A stretch of 64,000 nucleotides of DNA from Macrotis lagotis. Its lineage: Eukaryota; Chordata; Mammalia; Peramelemorphia; Peramelidae. The stretch covers positions 20,311,207-20,375,206 of the forward strand of contig NC_133665.1 in NCBI RefSeq assembly GCF_037893015.1, read 5' to 3'. The notes under the pieces are model-generated. The model was given only the letters and a program-made list of their open reading frames with translations. It ran no database searches and was not told where the DNA came from. This document shows positions 59,471 through 64,000 of this stretch, in pieces. Numbering within the stretch: position 1 is the stretch's first letter; every line of letters begins with the position of its first letter. A program made the translations under genes and the position numbers.

Positions 59471-59629
59471 TAGAATTTTGAAGATTTTTCTGAGTAGAAA
59501 GTAGATACTTAGAGAGACTAGAAAATGCTGCCAGTGAGGGATAAGAAGCAGGTACTATACAGTAAATCCAAAGGAAAAGGAAGCAGCAATGATATTGGGA
59601 AGAGGACAGGGATCAGTAAGGAGGAAGGG

Positions 59630-59750
59630 ACTGAATAAATATTTATTAAGCATCTACTCTTTGCCAGACATTTTACAAATATTATATCATTTGATCATCA
59701 CAACAATCTTGTGAGGTAGATGCTGTTTTATTCATTTTATAGTTGGATAC
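59630..59750 (-). mobile_element. MIR-type element, antisense
   Basis: 'taaatatttattaagcatct', 'catttgatcatcacaacaat' and 'ttgtgaggtagatgct' with 'ttcattttatagttgg'. Confidence 0.7.
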
Positions 59751-59826
59751 CTTGTTGTGGTAGAGGGGTTCATATTACTCACTGAAACTATGAACAAACC
59801 ATTCCAGTATCTTTGCCAAGAAAACC

Positions 59827-59978
59827 TTTTTAAAAAAAATATTTAAGGCAATGGGATTAAGTGACTTGCCCAAGGTCACGCAGCTAGGTCATTATTAAGT
59901 GTCTGAGGCCAGATTTGAACTCAAATCCTCCTGAATCCAGGGCCAGTGCTCTATCCACTGTACCACCTAGGTGCCCCT
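59827..59978 (-). mobile_element. Short SINE, antisense, in the RTE 5' end
   Basis: The duplication AGAAAACC lies at 59819-59826 and 59979-59986. The body is complete and near consensus. Confidence 0.92.
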
Positions 59979-60623
59979 AGAAAACCCCATAAACAGTTAT
60001 TAAAATGATAAAAAATATGATACCAGAAGACAAACTCCTCAGGTCAAAAGATATTCAACATGCTATCTGAGTAAGAGCAGAGGAGGATTGCAAGTAGCTT
60101 TAGAAAGAATACAGCAGTTAGGCCAAAGTCAAAAGGAAGCTCAGCTTCTGTGTCTGATAATGAAAGTCCAATGCTATAAAGATCAGTGTTGCAATAAGAT
60201 CCTGGAATGTATGATCTATGAACCAAGATAAGCTAGATTTAGTCAGACAGGCAATTAAACATCAGCATATTGGGTGTCAGTGAACTTAAATAGATGGAAA
60301 TGGTGGATTTAATTCAGCTGATCTCTACATAAACTACTGTGGGCAAGAATCCCTTAGAAGAAATAGTCAATAAAAGAGTGAGAAAAGAGTCAATACTGGG
60401 TGTGATTTCAAAAGTAACAATGATATTTGTTTAAATCCAAGGCAAATCATTCATTATCACAATAATACATATCTGTGCTTCAATCACTGATACCAAAGAG
60501 ACCAAAGATAATCAGTTCTACAATATTTTCTAGAAATAACCTCCCTTTTGCTACCACCTGCCCTTCCCACCAAATGTCATATTCATCATAGGGGACTGGA
60601 ATGCTAATGTAAGAAATAAAAAG

Positions 60624-60776
60624 ATTGCATCTAGGTGGTTCAATGTATAGAGCACTGATCCTGGAGTCAGGAAGACCTGAGTTCAAATTTGAACTCAGAA
60701 ACTTAATACTTACTTAGTTGTATGACTTTAGGCAAGTCACTTAATCCCATTGCTTTACAAAAACAACAAAAAAAGA
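60624..60776 (+). mobile_element. Short SINE, sense, in the RTE endonuclease region
   Basis: It has a slightly altered head ('ttgcatctaggtggttcaat'), a normal body and an A-rich end. The endonuclease coding sequence resumes after it (GKFDLGLQNKA). Confidence 0.88.
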
Positions 60777-60862
60777 AAGCAAAAGTTAATTGGGATTATA
60801 GGCAAATTTGATTTGGGACTACAAAACAAAGCAAAGCAGAGCAGAGACTAATTGAAATTTGT

Positions 60863-60988
60863 TGGGGCTGCTAGGTGGCTTAGTGGATAAAGCACCGCCC
60901 TTGAGTCCGGAGTACCTGGGTTCAAATCCTGAGTCAGACACAATAATTACCAGCTGTGTGGCCTTGGGCAAGCTACTTAACCCGGTAA
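60863..60988 (+). mobile_element. Short SINE lacking its A-rich tail
   Basis: The duplication GAAATTTGT lies at 60854-60862 and 60989-60997, yet the body stops at 'acttaacccggtaa', so the usual CCCATTTGCCTTGCAAAAA end is missing. Confidence 0.88.
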
Positions 60989-61099
60989 GAAATTTGTCAA
61001 GAAAACTTGCTGGTCTTCAACCACCCAAAAGTTAATATTCCATCCACATGGATCACCTGATGATCAGTATTGAAGTTATATAGATCAGTATTGAAGTTA

Positions 61100-61109
61100 T
61101 ATATACATA

Positions 61110-61153
<44 letters not shown>

Positions 61154-61160
61154 TATATAC
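61100..61160. repeat. TA-rich microsatellite inside the RTE
   Basis: TA units with a few TG and CA interruptions, lying within RTE coding sequence at the boundary between the endonuclease and the following region. Confidence 0.9.
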
Positions 61161-62050
61161 TTTGCAGCCAGAGGTGGAGAAGTTCTATACAGTCAGTTAA
61201 AACAAAACCTAGAGTTTACTGTGACTCAGACTTTGTGTTGCAAAATTCAGACTTAAATTGAACAACGTCGGGAAAACTGCCAGACTATATAGATATTACC
61301 CAAATTATGTTCCTTTTGAATATGAAATGGAAGTGATGAGTAGATTTAAGGGATTAGCTCTGGTTGATAGAGTGCCTGAAGAATTATTACCAGAGACTCA
61401 CAACATTGTACAGGAGGCAGCAACAAAAAAGTTCCAAAGAAAAAGAAGAGCAAAGAAGCAAAATGCTATCTGATGAGGCTTTACAAACAGCTAAGGAAAG
61501 AAGGAAAGTGAAAGGAAAACTTATACCTAACTGAATGTTGGATTCTAGAGAATAGCAAGAAGAGATAAGGTTTTCTTATTTAAGCAATGTAGAGAAACAG
61601 AAGAAAACAACTGAAAGGGAAAGACAAGAAATCTCTTCAAGAAAATTGGAGCAATCAAGGGAATGTTTCATATAAAAATGTGCTGATAAAAGATAAAAAT
61701 AGGGATTTAACAAAAGTAGAGAGATTAAGAAGGGGTAAGAATAAACAGAACTATACAAAAAAGATCTTAATATCACTGAAAAGTGTGATGATGTGGTCAC
61801 TCTTCTAGAGTCAGATGAAGAATGAAGTCAAATGGGCCTTAGAGAAGCTTTGTTAACAATAACCCTAACGAAGATAATGAAATTCCAGTTGAGCTTCTTA
61901 AAATCCTAAATGATGCTGTTAAAGTGCTATATTTCCATGTCTGCAAACTTGGAAAACTCAACAGTGGCCACTGAATTGGAAAAAATCAGTTTATAACTCA
62001 ATACTAAACAAGGGCAATGCCTAGGAATGTTCAAATTACTGCAGAATCAT

Positions 62051-62053
<3 letters not shown>

Positions 62054-62103
<50 letters not shown>

Positions 62104-62654
62104 TTATCTATTTAGGATATTATTTGAGTTTTACAATTCTCCCCCCAATCTTACTTCCCTCCCCACCACAGAAAGCAATCTGTCAGTCTTTACTTTGTTT
62201 CCATGTTGTACATTGATCCAAATTGAGTGTGATGAGAGAGAAATCATATTCTTAAGGAAGAGACAAAAAGTCTAAGAGATAACAAGATCAGATAATAAGA
62301 TAGCTGGTTTTTGTTCTAAATTAAAGGGAATAGTCCTTGAACTTTGTTCAAACTCCAGGCTCTTTATCTGGATACAGATGGCACTCTCCTTTGCAGACAG
62401 CCCAAAATTGTTCCCGATTGTGGAAATGATGGAATGAGTGAGTCCTTCAGGGTTGAACATCACCCCCATGTTGCCGTTAGGGTATACAGTGTTTTTCCTG
62501 GTTCTGTTCATCTCACTCAGCATCAGTTCATGCAAATCCCTCTAGGCTTCCCTGAAATCCTGTCCCTCCTGGTTTCTAATGGAAATAATGTTCCATGACA
62601 TACATATACCACAGTTTTCTAAGCCATTCCCCAATTGAAGGACATTTACTTGAT
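62054..62654 (-). mobile_element. 5'-truncated L1, antisense, inside the RTE, with TATC tail
   Basis: The perfect duplication TGCAGAATCATTCT lies at 62040-62053 and 62655-62668. In place of the usual reversed A tail there is a TATC array (62054 to about 62112). The L1 body matches 1816-2350 and 1-200 and is non-coding. Removing it rejoins RTE sequence. Confidence 0.92.
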
Positions 62655-63958
62655 TGCAGAATCATTCTTATTTCATACACCAATAATGTTGTACTTAAAA
62701 TTCTGAAAACTAGGCTTTAGCAATTTGTGAACCTAGAATTACCAATAGGGCAGGCTGGTTTTCAAAGAGGCAGAAGACCTAGAGACCAATTTACCAATAT
62801 TCATTAGATTATCAAGAAAGAGAGGGAGTTCCAGAAAAAAATCCATTTCTGCTTCATTGACTACAGCAAAGTCTTTTGCTGAGTAATTCAAATGGCTTTG
62901 AATTATGACAAACTATGGCAAGTTCCCAAAGGGATAAGAGTACCAGATCATCTTATTTGTCTTCTGAGGAACCTATATGGGGGCTTAGAAAAAATGGTTG
63001 AAGCTAAACCTGGAATAACTGATTGGTTTAAATTGGAAAGGGAATTTGACAAGACTGATAAGACCTTATTTTTTTTTAACTTATGTGGAGAGTACATCAT
63101 GCAAAATGCCTAGCTGGATGAATCAAAAGTCAGAATTAAGTTTACTTGGAGAAGTATACAGATATGTAGACAAGACCACTCTGATAGCAGAAATTAAAAA
63201 ATTAAGAAACCTCTTGATGAAAGTGAAAGAAAAGAGTGAACAAACTTAGCTTAAAGCTCAATATAAAAAATAACAATAAAAAACTGAGGTTTTGGCAATT
63301 GGTCCTATCTCTTCCTGGCAAAGAGGGAGAGAAGAAATGGAAGCAGTGTCAGAGTATACATTCTTGGGCTTAAAGATCACTTCAGATGATGGCTGCAGCT
63401 TTGAAATTAAAAGATACTTCTTGGAAGAAAAGCTATGGCAAATCTGGAAAGCATACTAAAAAGAAGGGACATTCCCTTGTTGACAAAGGTCCATACAGTC
63501 AGAACTATAGTTTTTTCCATTAGCAATGTGTGCTTGTCAGAACTGGATTATAAAGAAAGCAGAGTACTGTAGAAATGACACTTTTGAATTGTGATGTTGA
63601 AGAAGACTTTTGTGAGTCTTTGAATAGCAAGGAGATCAAATCAGTCAAGACTTAAAGAGATTAATTCAGGTAATACACTAGAAAGCCAAATATTGACACT
63701 AAAGCTTACATATTTTGGCCACCTTATGATGTTATGACTCATTGGAAAAGACCCTGTTGTTGGGAAAGTTTGAAGTTTGCCTTCAAAGGAAAAGGGGATG
63801 ACAGGAGGAGATGGATAGACAGTATCATGAAAGCACCAAGATGAGCTTGGATAGACGTTGGGAATTAGTGAAGATAAGAAGAACAAGGCTTGCTATGATC
63901 CATAGGATTATGACCGGTCAGACATGACTGAATAATTGAACAACAACAGTAACAACAA

Positions 63959-64000
63959 GCTGAGGCAGAATTTAAGTGACTTGCCCATGGTGGAACAATT
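63959..64000 (-). mobile_element. MIR-like scrap at the window edge
   Basis: 'ctgaggcagaatttaagtga' and 'cttgcccatgg' look like the reversed MIR core. It is cut by the window end. Confidence 0.4.

Larger units (their letters stand above)
59760..63958 (+). mobile_element. BovB-like RTE LINE, near full length, four insertions inside
   Basis: RTE LINEs encode an AP-type endonuclease and a reverse transcriptase in one ORF. Here the 5' end (59797-60060) is followed by endonuclease sequence ending in GDWNANV near 60600, HMDHLMISIEVI and CSQRWRSSIQSVK near 61140-61210, YEMEVMSRFKGLALVDRVPE (61310-61390), KWALE near 61830, IPVELLKIL near 61885, RT sequence VPDHLICLLRNLY and CGEYIMQNA (62930-63110), TTLIAEIKKLRNLLMKVKE (63175-63235), FLGLKITSDDGCSFEIKR (63362-63410) and the C-terminal YFGHL region near 63710. 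It ends with an ACAACA-rich tail at 63958. Without insertions it is about 3.1 kb. Many stops and frame changes show it is long dead. It is the probable partner family of the long SINEs. Confidence 0.9.

Overview
The window looks like ordinary non-genic chromosome from a marsupial, probably an Australian one. The diagnostic repeats are: many copies of a ~150 bp tRNA-type SINE whose sense strand begins GGGGCAGCTAGGTGGC (WSINE1/MAR1 type); a longer ~265 bp SINE with a BovB/RTE-like tail; BovB-like RTE LINEs; marsupial-type L1; ORF1-only 'half-L1' (HAL1) elements; and abundant old L2, MIR and CR1/L3 remnants. AT-rich intergenic sequence and long CA, TA, TC, TAC and TAGA arrays also fit a vertebrate. 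I find no functional host protein-coding gene, no CRISPR array and no prokaryotic feature.

Layout. 1-4650: antisense L1 3' ends (one with clear target-site duplications), a SINE, MIR, a repeat I call family X, and an LTR-like stretch. 4663-10331: a sense HAL1 split by an antisense HAL1 (6787-9974) that itself carries three odd GC-rich SINEs; both insertions have target-site duplications. 10650-17400: L1, L2, a decayed 7SL (SRP) RNA copy, a small hAT element, an inverted-repeat structure (14812-15212), the C-terminal end of another LINE, and family X. 17416-23450: a 1.8 kb antisense L1, a fold-back hairpin (20872-20980), antisense L2 and a sense L1 3' end. 23697-25415: a processed pseudogene of alpha-enolase (ENO1). 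26200-33000: SINE, L2, a truncated HAL1 and a 1.7 kb antisense CR1/L3 LINE. 33000-46600: unique sequence with MIR, L2, SINEs and unusual simple repeats. 46610-50240: an antisense L1 remnant split by a complete 2.7 kb HAL1. 50240-59700: unique sequence, SINEs, MIR, a TAC-repeat block, a hAT element and L2. 59760-63958: a nearly full-length BovB-like RTE with four younger insertions.

How the parts relate. The window records a series of retrotransposon insertions. L1-type machinery presumably moved L1, HAL1 and the ENO1 mRNA. The RTE very likely moved the long SINEs, whose tails match both RTE ends. The best leads are the HAL1 cluster, the GC-shifted SINE trio, the 7SL relic, the composite SINE tail and two palindromic structures. 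I did not find a convincing undescribed biological system. Family names come from recognition of sequence, not from a database search.
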